A stretch of 64,000 nt of DNA, from positions 3,658,001 through 3,722,000 of the forward strand of contig OZ005691.1 of the NCBI GenBank assembly GCA_963930775.1, in the 5' to 3' direction. Shown here piece after piece: positions 21,705-32,786 of this stretch. Source of the DNA: Cliona cf. orientalis (Eukaryota > Porifera > Demospongiae > Clionaida > Clionaidae). The notes below the pieces were generated by a model that saw only the letters and a program-made list of their open reading frames with translations, did not search any database and was not told the origin of the DNA. The translations under genes were made by a program, and so were the position numbers. Position 1 is the first letter of the stretch. Each line of letters opens with the position of its first letter.

Positions 21705-24115
21705 ATCATAGAGTCGGTAGACTCTATAAGTAGGGATGGCCCGGATATGCCATATATGTAATGCAGTACAAATACCCAAATATCTCAAAATAAGTAATTT
21801 TGTGAAATTTCTAAGTGTGAAAATCAGAATCTCCAGTAAATTATCTATCTAACAAGACCAAGATCATTCATCAAATCAATTGTACATGCCAGAACCAGAT
21901 GTTAAAAAAATGGCCAGTTCTCATTCTTTCTTTCTTTCTTTCTTTCAAGGAGACCAGAATACTAAGCAGAAAAAAAAAAAATTGTCCAAAACCACCACAT
22001 AGTTGAGCTGGATGCTTAGTAGAGCCATACAATGCAAGCAGGCACCCTATACATTAATTTTGATCAAAGTGAGTAATGGTTGTCACGTTAATGTGCGCGC
22101 GTGGCCCCGCCCCTCACGTAGCGCGTGGGCGGAAAACATTGCAAATGCATGGCTTCCTATACAAACATATGGGAGAACTTCAAAGGGCCATAACCTTAGT
22201 TTTAAGGCGTGAATCAAAATTCCCCGCCGTCAAATCTCTAGTTTCGACCCATTCTGCGTGCCCATGTAAAAATTATCTCCCCAAGTGCTCCCAAATCCCC
22301 CAAACATTAATTAATTATTTAAAAACTTTTTTTTCAAGCTAGCGTGCACACTAAGCAGAAAAAAATTGTCCAGAAAGCCACATAATACACTTAGGAGGCA
22401 TAGTAGAGCCATACAAAGCAAGTAAACAACCCAGGATGCACAGTAGAGCCATACAAAGCAAGCAAACAGCCTATACTCCAATTTTGAAAAAAATTCTAAA
22501 TAATGCACACCACGGGTATTCCCCGTTTTTCATGTAGCGCGTGGGCGGAAAACATTGCAAACACATGGCTTCCCTATACAAACATGGGAAAACTTTAAAG
22601 GGCCGTAACTTTAATTCTAAGGCGTGAATCAAAATTCTACGCCATCAAATTTCGTGTTTTGACCCATTCTGCGTGCCCATGTAAAAATTATGTCCCTAAC
22701 TACTCCCAGTTCCCCCACGAATTATTTTATTATTTTTTTTTCTACTTGGTGTGTAACAAGGAGACCACACACTAAGCAGAAAAAAAAATCGTCCAGAAAC
22801 CACCACATAGTTGAGCTGGATGCCCATACAATCGGAAACAAGGCAGTCTATGCTCCTAATAGATCCTAGAACACTCAGAGTATATGATCGATGTTGAGGA
22901 GGTTCAGACCGTTCAGTACCAGTGGCCCCTGAAACACATTACTTCCTACTAGTACTCAAGATCACCACAGCACACACACAAGGCTAGGGGAAGAGGTTCA
23001 GTACCTGTGGCCCCTGCAACACGTTACTTCGTACTAGTACTCAAGATCACCACAGCACACACACAAGGCTAGGGGAAAAGCACAAAACAATTATAGTTAT
23101 GTTTCTCAACTAGATGTACTTTCCCACACATCCACACATACACAATGTAAAACTATAGCTGTATTACCCCACCTACCTCTCAGCAAAAACGGGAGAGTTA
23201 CTGTTGTGGCTGATTCTTCATCCATTCAGCAAGTCTCTGGATGCAATACCAGCTCCATGGTAGCCTATGCATGTACTGGATTAGCGATTTTCTAAATAAC
23301 GCACACCAGGACTCAAAACATACACATGGTTTCCCTATACAAACATATGGGTAAACTTTAAAGGGCCATAACTTTAATTCTAAGGCGTGAATCAAAATTT
23401 TCTCATACCAAATCTCGTTTTTCGACCCATTCTGTGTGCCCATGTAAAAATTACATCCCCAAGTGTTCCCAGTTCCCCCACGAATTATTTTCTTTTTTTT
23501 TTCTACTTAGTGTGTAATTAGTGTGTAATTTCTACTTAGTGTATAATTAGTGTATAACTTCTCATTTCCAGGGCTAGCTCAAGACCGTCTGCACCTCTTA
23601 TCTTACTTCTCATATAAATCCACTCTATTTTGTAGCGCGCAGTGCAGTGGCACGCTAGTTTGGAGTTTGGCGTTAGCTCGACAGTAACGTAATAGTGGGT
23701 GTGTACGGCGCATTAACAAATGGGTGTGTCTGATAACGCCATTTTGTGATATAATGCGCATGCTCGGAATGCGTTGCCATGGTGAAGTCATGTGACAGCG
23801 CCTGGCCGCACCCTAGGCGATCGCGAGCTACATGTAGATACTAGCGTGTGCAGCGATGTGCTGGATTGATCATGGATATAAAGGTGCAAGGCTCGAGAAG
23901 CGGTAAGGCGCTAGGCATAGGCGAGCTATTCGCTAGCGCGTGCAGCGCTAGTGCTCAGCTGGATCGATCATAGATATCATACTATCACACGAAGGTTCGG
24001 ACAAGGCTCGAGGAGCGGTAACGTACAGACCATAAAATTATGCCTGGTACTGAGCTAGCTGCTGCCAACAATAAAATATAACTCGGTTTTCTAGCAGAGT
24101 CTCATGGGCCGCCTA
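21705..24115. repeat. Composite dispersed repeat, copy 2 (tandem MITE array)
   Basis: This repeats the order of 3125-5345: leader 'gagtcggtagactctata', CTTT microsatellite, MITE-like units starting near 21959, 22349 and 22769, then a unit remnant at about 23290-23580, and the GC-rich tail. Units here are more diverged. An extra 85-bp duplication lies at 22911-23080. No gene is seen. Confidence 0.75.
22911..23080. repeat. 85-bp tandem duplication
   Basis: 'gttcagtacc(a/t)gtggcccctg' followed by 'agtactcaagatcaccacag' occurs at 22911 and again at 22996, nearly identical. Confidence 0.85.
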
Positions 24116-24265
24116 AATAATACTCTTATAGGTATATGAACGCAAGTTAATGAGTGACATGGCTACGAATTTTGACACCTCCCATTAAGCTTCCACTTAA
24201 TTATACTGGACATGATAAGATGGCATTGATAAAATTACAGTAAGTACAATAAAAAAGAACAGAAA

Positions 24266-25273
24266 CAAGTATAAAAAACAATTGAATAAAATTGAAGAAT
24301 GAAGTAGGTAGCCTCATTCCCAGGCTCTCCCCCTCCTCTTTATTTTATACGCGTGATCATATTTACACGAAATTATTGTGCAGAGAGAAGGGAGGGGGAG
24401 AGCCTGGGAGGTTTTGATCACGTGCAGACACTGATGACACGTTCCGTGTCCATTGTGTCCACATCCGTCCACGTATGGGAGTCCAAAAGAACGAGAAAGA
24501 AGCCCGGATCAGCATGCTAGTAGGCTTTTTGGAGTGCTCTACTGATGGCTCGATCGATGGACAAGACTGCTAGCCAACGTTTTGACGCCTCGCGCTCTTG
24601 AATCTCTGAGAACGATCATCATTGGATCATGGCAGCCAACTCACTGGCACTGTATGAGATTCAAGAGCGCGAGGCGTCAAAAAGTTGGCTGGCAGTCTTG
24701 TCCATCGATCGAGCCATCAGTAGAGCACTCCAAAAAGCCTACTAGCATGCTGATCCGGGCTTCTTTCTCGTTCTTTTGGACCCCCATACGTGGACACAAT
24801 GGACACGGAACGCGTCATCAGTGTCCGCACGTGATCAAAGCCTCCCAGGTTCTCCCCCTCCCTTCTCTCTGCACAATAATTTCGCGTAAATATGATCGCG
24901 CGTATAAAATAAAGAGGAGGGGGAGAGCCTGGGAACGAGGCTAGATGGTAGGATCAAAAAGTACACAAACAATAGATAATCGTATCTACTATACATCCCT
25001 ACGCTTGCTTTTTGAGGGGTACAAAAATAACCAATAATAATGCGATTGAATCAAAACTGATAAACTTGAACCATTATGACAACTAGGGAACAACCTAGAT
25101 ATCTCCCATATACCGCACTCAACAAACACGTCAACATTAATAGGTGCATAATAGTCGAGAAAAGCAAGCATAGGGATGTATACGTAGTAGATACGATTAT
25201 CTCTTGTTTGTGTATTTTTTGATCCTACCATCCCTACTTCATTCTTCAATTTTATTCAGTTGTTTTTTATATG
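24266..25273. mobile_element. Second copy of the ACAAGTATAAAAAACAATTG MITE, interrupted
   Basis: The left end lies at 24266-24306 and the rest at about 24944-25273. Between them sits a foldback element (24307-24943). The interrupted motif 'gaagtagg|gatggtagg' is intact at the right end of the same MITE (about 25209-25245, inverted). Confidence 0.75.
24307..24943. mobile_element. Foldback element with ~290-bp arms and a ~50-bp loop
   Basis: The sequence from TAGCCTCATTCCCAGGC reads inward and is mirrored from CCTGGGAACGAGGCTA outward with few mismatches. The loop is near 24601-24655. Its TAG...CTA ends resemble the Academ-type MITEs, but no clear target duplication is visible: the target 'gaagtagggatgg' is simply split. 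Confidence 0.75.
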
Positions 25274-25276
25274 AAA

Positions 25277-26165
25277 ACTTGACCACGTGCCCAGTAGCTG
25301 CAATGGTTCATATGGTAAAAGGTCGTCAATATAGTGCGTACACACATTGATACTGGCGCCTCAATCGCCGGGATGGAGTCTGAGATAGCCTTGTGCCAGG
25401 CTCTTTTCAATCATAGGGAACAAACTCGACAGCTTCTGAACATCAGGTTAGTCGCGGCATGGCACACAGTGCGGGTGCTATATATAGCACAAGGCAAATC
25501 CACGGGATTACGTCAGCCAAGAGAACGCATGAAGTTCGGCCGACGGTACTTCACAGAGAAAGTAGCGCTCAGCTTATAATGTATTCGCTGGATACACGCG
25601 TCAGATACTCTACATACACACCGATTTTCAAGTCTCAGAAAGGCTCCACGGAGGCCCTGAATTTTCTGGCAATTACCTCATAGATTACGTCATCATTACC
25701 TAATAACCGCAGAAAAGTAAATTTCTACTGGGCATGTAACTTGTAATGAACAACTTGGAGACTACATCCCGAGTCCCTCATGAAAAGTAGCCGCCATAAA
25801 TTCCGAACTAGGACACGTCGACAAACTGCGCATACTCCGTACACGCGTATATTGGGGCGCGCGGCTTGAGCCGGTTGACCAGGACGTGACCTCCACCTGC
25901 CATGTGCTAGACTGAACAGGGAAATCCCCCCGAGTGTGAGCTCGCCAAAGAAAGCGAACTGAGAAAATCGCCATATCTCATCGATAGTCCACGATGTCTT
26001 CTACGCTAGGTTCGAATTCTGGGTCCCAACAACCTTTCATGCGCGCTAAGCATTTTGAAACAGTTTCACAGCAATTTCATCATCATTTCATCATTACTTT
26101 CGTCATCAATTACTCATCGCGCGGCCGAATTGTTTTTTGCGAATTGGGACTCGGGATGTAATAAT
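25277..26165. repeat. Dispersed repeat I, copy 1
   Basis: It shares about 900 bp with 53347-54332, including 'aaaggtcgtcaata', 'gcgctcagctt(a/g)taatgta', 'cgcgcggcttgagccggtt' and 'ctacgctaggttcgaattct'. It contains a 'gctatatatagc' TATA-like motif. It may be a solo LTR or a non-autonomous element. No gene is seen. Confidence 0.7.
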
Positions 26166-26327
26166 ATAAGGGTCAGGGGGTCCAAATATTTCGAAATATA
26201 TGGACCGGGGGGAACAAAAAAGGGTGGGGGTCCAAATTTGTTGTGATAGACCCACCAGCCAAAAACTGATGTGGGTGGGCCTGAGAAACTAGCTAATACT
26301 TTATTTTTTGCGTGGCCTATAAATTGG

Positions 26328-26450
26328 GGATCAAGTGGCAAGAACGGCACCACGAAAATTTTCAACCATAGAAGATACTGGTGACCTAAATCCCTGTCAC
26401 AATAGCACGCGAAAATTTGGGTGCCGTTTATGCCACTTGACCCTAAATCA
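26328..26450. repeat. Imperfect hairpin / short MITE
   Basis: 'gatcaagtggcaagaacggcac' is mirrored by 'gtgccgtttatgccacttga' about 100 bp away, with 'gaaaattt' on both sides. It was not matched to another copy. Confidence 0.45.
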
Positions 26451-26493
26451 GGGCATTCCTTGAGCTGCCTCGAATCACTCCGTCAAGTCTCAC

Positions 26494-26761
26494 CTGGTTT
26501 GAATCTTTTCTTGATTTCTTGTTCTATTCTTTGTCTCTCTTGGCTGGACAGCTCCACGAGGTATCCATTCTCACTATAGTAGCCTGATTTATTGACACCA
26601 GTAGCGCGGGCAGCAGTGGCAGCGGGGCCCAGGCTAGCCACCCCCCTGGAGCTGCCGGGAGAGGCGACTCGAGCGCCATTTGGACTTGGCGGCTGTTCTC
26701 CTTGAAGAAATGATAAGTCCCACCACTCTCCACGTTGGTCACCAGCTGGCCTCTCTGCCAT
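26494..26761 (-). CDS. Probable first coding exon of a host gene (possibly the Death-domain gene)
   Basis: From the ATG at 26761 the frame is open for 89 codons and one base to a clear donor (CCAG|gtgaga) at 26494. It reads MAERPAGDQRGEWWDLSF, then a Gly/Ala/Ser-rich stretch, then GYYSENGYLVELSSQERQ and a basic helix. No known domain is recognised. Its 3' end is phase 1. The next minus-strand exons found are the Death-type exons at 13007-13267 and 11821-12087, which begin in phase 1, so direct splicing is compatible. Intron 1 would then be 13.2 kb and filled with transposons. The link is inference. Confidence 0.5.
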
Positions 26762-27083
26762 ATCACCAATCAACGCCGTCAGCTAGCTCCGAACAACCAC
26801 TCGTTCCTACGCCATGTTTATGCGCACACTATTCCGGATGCACACCATAGATTATATTCCCCTCCATATGGCTATATTATAATCTATGTGCACACAGATT
26901 ATAGGGGCTAGGGAGTGTCTACCCTATTTTAGCAGCCCCACCCCTTTTAGAAGAGGCGGGGCTTGTTTCCTGACCGATGCACCTGTGCATGCTTATGAAG
27001 ACGATCTCTAGATCTGCAGTTGAAGATGTATGCATGCATGCAGTGTGTCTCAATAGTGTTGTCTGAGGGGGGTTAATTTTCAC

Positions 27084-29009
27084 CAGGAGCGCATAATGAG
27101 AAGAGGAGGGAGAGGGGAGGAGCGTGACACGACCACGCACTTAATTAAAATTCAAGTTTTTACCCACGCTAGTCATGTTACTATATTTAGCACGTTTATT
27201 TTCAAGATGAAAGCAGAGAATCGACTTATACAACCAGATGACAAGGCTTTCCGTGGATCTGAGATCGTATTGAAGCTCACTGAAGTCCAAAGAACAGACC
27301 TGAAGCTTTTTGTGGAGCCTTGAGATCGCCTGTAAGTTATCACAGTGTTCTAGCTGCTCCGATTTACTAGCCGTTCGCGTCGATCTGCCAGAAATGATGC
27401 TTGATCGTTCTTCTAGCATAGCCTCGACCCTTGAATGAGAGCTTAGAGTCGTCAAAGCTACTTGAATTGACCACCCAGGGCCGTAGACAAAATTTTTGAT
27501 TTGGGGGTGCTATATATATAAAATATTTTGTAGATCCAGCTAGCTGGCAGCTGCCGTAAGGCAGCTCCTCCTAGGGGGGTCTGGGGGCATGCTCCCCCAG
27601 AAAATTTTGAGATTTTAGGTGCTCTGAGACGCATTCTGGAGGCTCCTGAGGTCATCAGTGATAATTCCGGCTGTTGCTACTACAGTTGATATGCAAGAAC
27701 TCTATCCCTCCTGATCCCATCTTGGTATTGGCAAGTTCAGGTAATGGGCCTGATGAACTAGCGTCCATTGATGGTTGTCTGCTTTCAGTGATTGAGAACC
27801 ATTTTAGCAGTCTATGGCCAAACAAACTTAATTACTAGTTTCTCAGGCTTTCAAATTTCAAAACCCATGCGGGAGGCGGGTTTTTATTTTATTTTTTAAT
27901 GAAAAATGGGCGTGGCGATAGTGACCACGCCCATTTTCGCTAGTGCTGCACGTGGTTGATACACAAGCTAGTGCTGAAATACAAGTATTGAAGTCCTACC
28001 AGAGAGAATATCTAGCCTAACAATCAAGTTTACCTTTCTATTTAGTAGAGAAAAGTTTTATCAGTCGTACTAACCTTGTAAGATGACAAGATTAGCCTGC
28101 ACCAGATGACGTCATCATCTTTGAAGAAAATAGCTAGCTAGCTGCTGGCTAAATACCACTTTCACGGAGACTTCAGTTGTGAGATGTCAACCAAACTATC
28201 CCGAGATGCCAGAAAACAGTTAGTTTTATGAACTCTTTACTGTATGTTCCAATTTTTGTCTGTTAATTAAATTAATCAGCACGTGACTGCTCACGTGAAA
28301 AATAAATAAAAAAGTCTTGCTCTCTCAAAATTTGATGCGGGCGGGCCTGAGAAACTATTAATTAACTTTGCTTGGCCTATAGCCTATAGATGCACTGTTT
28401 CCAGGGTCAAGGTTCAATTATTCTAATACATGCACACTGTGCTCTCTGGGGCGTGGTCAACGAAGGCGAGATCGAGAATGACCAAGTTAGTAACGAAATT
28501 CTTACCGGGAGGAGAAGAGGCTGCTATCTGAGGAGCTACTGCATGCAAAGCTTCCTTTCTTCATTCTAGAAGAAGAGTTATATTTGTGCATGGGCACTTG
28601 TGCTGTCTTCACAGTGATGTCAAAAAATTTGGGGGTGCTTCAGCACCCCCAAGCACCTACTTGTCTACGGCCATGCCACCAAGCATCATTTCTGGCAGAT
28701 CGACGCGAACGGCTAAATCGGCGCGGCTAGAACAACTTACAGGGCCTGAGGCGATCTCAAGGCTCCCTAAAAAGCTTCAGATCTGTTCTTTGGACTTCAG
28801 TAAGCTTCAATACGATCTCAGATGCACGGAAAGGCTCCCAACGCCTTGTCATCTGGCCGTACAAGTCGAAACTCCAAGCTTCTCTGCTGTCTTGAAAACA
28901 TGCTAAATTTAGTAACGCGACTAGCGTGGGTAAAAACTTAAATTTCAATTAAGTGCGTGGTCGTGTCACGCTCCTCCCCTCTCCCTCCTCTTCTCATTAT
29001 GCGCTCCTG
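27084..29009. mobile_element. Long-inverted-end element (CAGGAGC...GCTCCTG), 7-bp target duplication
   Basis: Arms of about 330 bp (27084-27415 and 28680-29009) are inverted copies. The flank TTTTCAC at 27077-27083 recurs at 29010-29016. Each arm carries a mirrored open segment (GSEIVLKLTEVQRTDLKLF). The interior holds a 'gggggtgc...gcaccccc' repeat pair (27510 and 28633) and repeat J. Ends and duplication length match the MITE at 12353-12713. Confidence 0.8.
28124..28385. repeat. Dispersed repeat J, copy 1
   Basis: About 260 bp, from 'agctagctgctggctaaata' to 'gggcctgagaaactattaat', repeated at 47157-47405 with about 95% similarity by eye. A related 3' end occurs at 26274-26318. Confidence 0.8.
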
Positions 29010-29189
29010 TTTTCACCTTAACACATTATTCAATTTACTTAAATGGCCAAAACAGGCGGCCTCCAAAATAGCATGCGGGCGGGTGACCAGAAACACGTTT
29101 ACAACTAACACTGGCCTTACCTTGGGATGTGTACTGAGCGACTTTGAGTGCATTTTCGCAATGCCTGTCCATCCTGACGGCCAGGGTCT

Positions 29190-29757
29190 TTATTATTTAT
29201 TTATTTTTTTTTTCTCTATAATATCTTTATGCATTAGCATGGGATACATGTATAAGTGCAATATACACTATCATATAAACATGTAACCAAATAAACAAAA
29301 ACAAAACAAAAATTACAAGAGACAAGTTGACAGAGCATAGAGACTAAACATAAGACAATAATAGACGTTTGTAACAATTAAAAGTAGGAGCAGAAGCAAT
29401 AGAAAAAGGTAAGGAATTCCATAATGAAATAGTTTGCGGAAAAGAAGAGTGCAGAAATGAATTAGAATGTGCATAAGGTTGATAGTACAAATTAGTTCTA
29501 CCACTACGAGTAGGGTAGTTTAACTGGCGAGTAGTTAGCGGGGAATTGGGAAACTCAAAAAACCCATTAATTAGCTTATAAAAATAACATAGATTTAAGT
29601 GAGTCCTGCGTGCCTTGAGATCTGGGAGTGCTGTTTGCTCCAGGGCTTCAGCATAGGTTAAGTCCCATCGCTTGCAGCATACCTTAAGTGCGAACTTCTG
29701 TACGTTCTCTAATTAAGCAATATAGAGCAGGTAGGCATCAAATGGAGACTGTAGTGA
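29190..29757 (-). pseudogene. LINE fragment: C-terminal end of a CR1/L2/Jockey-like reverse transcriptase ORF plus 3' tail
   Basis: The minus strand reads SPFDAYLLYIA, a TAA, then LENVQKFALKVCCKRWDLTY, ALEQTALPDLKARRTHL, NLCYFYKLING and SFPQTISLWNSLPF, ending at a TAG at 29344-29346. This LEnVQ...RR...WNSLP signature is the C-terminus of LINE polyproteins. A ~130-bp 3' UTR ends in AATA-type repeats near 29191-29213. The copy is 5'-truncated and has at least one stop. Confidence 0.8.
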
Positions 29758-29791
29758 ACATAATATTATAACAGTAATAATATTATTGTCA

Positions 29792-30121
29792 CATAACAAG
29801 TATGTATGATGTCACAATCGTGGGATAATGTGACTGAACACTACTAACAGCATGCTATTGTACAATCGAGTGCCAGTTAATAGTACAGCGCGCATGCGCA
29901 GATGAAGACCACACCCCTCACTCAGGCCAAGAGTAGCTGCTCAAACCCACCGTGTAATGGCGACGTTCTCACTCCGCTCGAACGTCGAATCTACCACCAG
30001 ACCATGACAAAGAGCAGACATCGCCTCTCACTTCGCTCGAGGCTCGGTGGCTTGCCGAGCAGGCCTGTCGAAACGCGCGGCGCTTGCGCCGCTCGCTCGA
30101 GCTCGAGAATGCATCTCTATG
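29792..30121. repeat. Dispersed repeat K, copy 1
   Basis: About 330 bp from 'aacaagtatgta' through 'gatgtcacaatcgtgggata' and 'ctcactccgctcgaacgtcg' to 'gagaatgcatctct'. It is repeated at 50961-51292 and partly at about 47660-47790. It is rich in 'cgctcgagctcgag'. Not coding. Confidence 0.8.
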
Positions 30122-30224
30122 GCCCCTAGCTATAGGCCCTTGCAACCTTGTTTGTGCATACGGCACAACAATTCTGACCAATCGTGAGTCTTCTGAACTT
30201 GTAGGAGAGCGCACCTTTTATGCC

Positions 30225-30791
30225 TAGTCTCGTAACCCAGCCCCCTAAACGCACGCGAAAAGGGGTCTGGCAACATTGTGTACAACGAGTTGTCGCAGCG
30301 GAATGCAATAATTGCGTACTTGCGGTTTCGCGTTTTAAATTCGAAAACTAGTCTACTTTTTGCTGGCCAAAACGACCTGTTTTACGATCGCTATCGTTTC
30401 TACGATAGTTTCGTTGCCTCTATCACTCACCTTTTCGAAGTAAATCTTCAGAGTTCGAGCGGTCTCTCGTTTGAATTTGAAACTACAGTCAGCTTTTTGC
30501 GTCCAGAACTGTTCTATTTTTGCTTGCCATCAGTCCTTCGAATCGTTTTGTCGTCTTTGCCGCACACACTTCTCGAATAGATCAGTAGATCTTGGGTGCT
30601 GGTGGAGCACGAGCTCAAGTGAAAAAGACGCATATGTTTATAATACGCGAATATATAATTATAGCGATTTGATTGCAAACGGAGCGATCTGATTGGTCGC
30701 GCCACATTCCAGAGTTTGGGACAACTCGTTGTGCACAATGTTACCAGACCCCTTTTTCGCGTGCGTTTTAGGGGGCTGGGTCACGAGACTA
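30225..30791. mobile_element. MITE with TAGTCTCG...CGAGACTA ends and 10-bp target duplication
   Basis: The ends TAGTCTCGTAACCCAGCCCC and their inversion match over about 70 bp. The flank CTTTTATGCC at 30215-30224 recurs at 30792-30801. The inner motif 'ggggtctgg' followed by 'caacgagttgt' is shared with the MITE at 5445-5735. It is likely a non-autonomous relative of the DUF6589/RecQ element. Confidence 0.87.
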
Positions 30792-30805
30792 CTTTTATGC
30801 CCTCC

Positions 30806-31432
30806 CGAGGGGTCCGCAACGACCTAATTTTATGTACGAGATTTCGAAATCACCTGATTTCAGGAATGGATTTCCAGATTTCTGGTGTGACTTCCTATAT
30901 TTCCTGATTTCCAATTGATTTCTACATAATTTCTTTCTTACAGCTGATTTCTAAGGTGATTTCTTGATTTCTGTTGTGATTTCTTGATTTCAAAGTGATT
31001 TCTCTCTGATTTCATGCATTTCCTTCAGATTTCTGTTTGATTTCTACATTGTTCACTAGTATCATGATGTAATAGTGATGATCATGTTTATTACCATAGC
31101 ATTTTAAAATCATTACAGTAACTACAAATACCTATAGCTACTATACAGCATTAAAAGTCAATGCTATTTCGCAATTCAGTTTGAACAGCTAGCGCGAGAG
31201 CTCGAGCATGGCAGCATAGACCATACCCCTTAAAGTGAGGGGGAGTGGCAAAATCAATTAAAAGTGGGTGGACCAAGGGGCGTGTCTACACTATACGTCG
31301 GATTTCTGGTCGACTTCTAGTGATTTCTTGATTGATTTCATGTGATTTCTATTGATTTCTCTGTTGATTTCCAGTGATTTCACTTGATTTCTGGGGAAGG
31401 TGTACGAGATTTCTTTCGTTGCGGACCCCTCG
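30806..31432. mobile_element. MITE with CGAGGGGTCCGCAACG ends, 8-bp duplication and a 'gatttct' array
   Basis: CGAGGGGTCCGCAACG and its inversion at the right end bound 627 bp. The flank TGCCCTCC occurs at 30798-30805 and 31433-31440. The interior consists largely of degenerate 'tgatttct' repeats (30840-31030 and 31310-31410). An 8-bp duplication suggests a hAT-type element. It inserted directly beside the right duplication of the preceding MITE. Confidence 0.82.
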
Positions 31433-31440
31433 TGCCCTCC

Positions 31441-31812
31441 AGGTTAGGACACGGACTATATAAGTAGCGATATCAGACCTCCAAGGGCCTCCAGTAAATC
31501 GCAAATATCTCGGCTCTGGCTAGGAGTACACTCACAGAAAAAATTGCGCTAGGTAGCTCACTGAATGAGCTATCTCCTGATGCCTTAACTGTGCAAATTG
31601 GTTCAGCGGAACCGCCGCTAGCTGCGTTTTTGTGGGGAAAGTTTAGGTGGGCGTGGCTACGTAACGGTTTTACGTACGAACGCGTTACAGAGGTATCCCG
31701 TAGCTCCTATCAAAGAGTCAACGCTATTGGTCAACAGCCCCAAAATAGGCTCATATGACTACCTATCAAAGTAAGGATCTGATTGGTCAGGTCACGTGAC
31801 AAATATATAATA
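31441..31812. other. No gene recognised
   Basis: Spacer with CCAAT-like 'attggtca' motifs at about 31725 and 31780, and a 'cacgtgac' E-box-like site. No coding region is seen. Confidence 0.45.
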
Positions 31813-31969
31813 GCGTAAGATGCCATTTATCGGCCGGTACCAAATATCGGCCAGCTGTGTACGGAATCATTTACGGAGAGTTTACTATTGCCCCGCCTAC
31901 ATGCCGCTCAGTACGCGCGCTTCTCGAGAGCAAGACTGTTGTCCATCCACTGTCTTTTCTCTGTAAGTT

Positions 31970-32786
31970 TATTACCCCGCGCGCATGTTACCCCGCGCGC
32001 ATGCGCTAGGGGTAAAGCAATCGGTTTGTATGTCTGTCGTTGTCGTCGTCGTCGTTGTCGGCACGAAAATCGCCAGATCTAGCGTTCTAGGTATCTATGC
32101 GTGCTGAAAGCACGACCAATCGGTGGATATCGGTGAAAAACTGCTTTATACGTGTTTCAAATTCCTCAAAAAGGCTTACTAGGGCCATACCAATTTGAAC
32201 TTATGTTGCGCGGGCGGAAATGGCTTGCAAGTAAGGTCGGTAGGTCGATTTAAAAATAAAAATGATAGTCACATGATTAGCAGGAACAGTAATCACGTGA
32301 CCAATCTACACAGTAGGAGCTCTTCAGCTCCGGATTCGCCAAGAAATCTTCCTAGCTGCATCGAGAGTTCTGATCTATCTTGATCACTCTTTTCACCACT
32401 GGACTCAGCCAGATTCAACTGGGGTCCATTTTGGAAGCTAGGATCGGAGCAGAGAGCTTGCTAAAGTCCCTAAGTATGATATAACAAAATTATCATTATT
32501 TTCTTTGGAGCAGAAAATCAGGGTCGGTCGGGCCCGCGCAACATAAAATAAAATAGGTATGGCCTAGTGCTACAAATCGTGCATTTTCTGTTCAGCATGC
32601 CTGTGGTTTATCGACCACACCCACTCTTTTAGCAGAATAGTATGCGGATGCGACTACGCATGCTCAAGCACTGTGTTGGAAAGGGTCGTCACGTCATGAA
32701 ACAGCTACATGTATGCCTCATAGTGTTGCAATACGACGCTATAGTGGCTACAGAGCGCGCGGGGTATGTGCTCTACAGAGCTCTAG
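31970..32786. repeat. Repeat F, near full length, split by a MITE
   Basis: It runs from 'accccgcgcgcatgcgc' to 'ggggtatgtgctctacagag'. The inverted counterpart is 54333-54662. The F sequence is interrupted at 32183-32564 by a MITE flanked by TAG. Confidence 0.7.
32183..32564. mobile_element. MITE with GGCCATAC...GTATGGCC ends and 3-bp TAG duplication
   Basis: The ends GGCCATACCAATTT and GGTATGGCC are inverted, followed inward by 'atgttgcgcgggc' and 'gcccgcgcaacat'. TAG occurs at 32180-32182 and 32565-32567. A relative with GGCCATA ends and a TAA duplication lies at 44679-44924. A 3-bp duplication suggests PIF/Harbinger-type elements. Confidence 0.78.
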
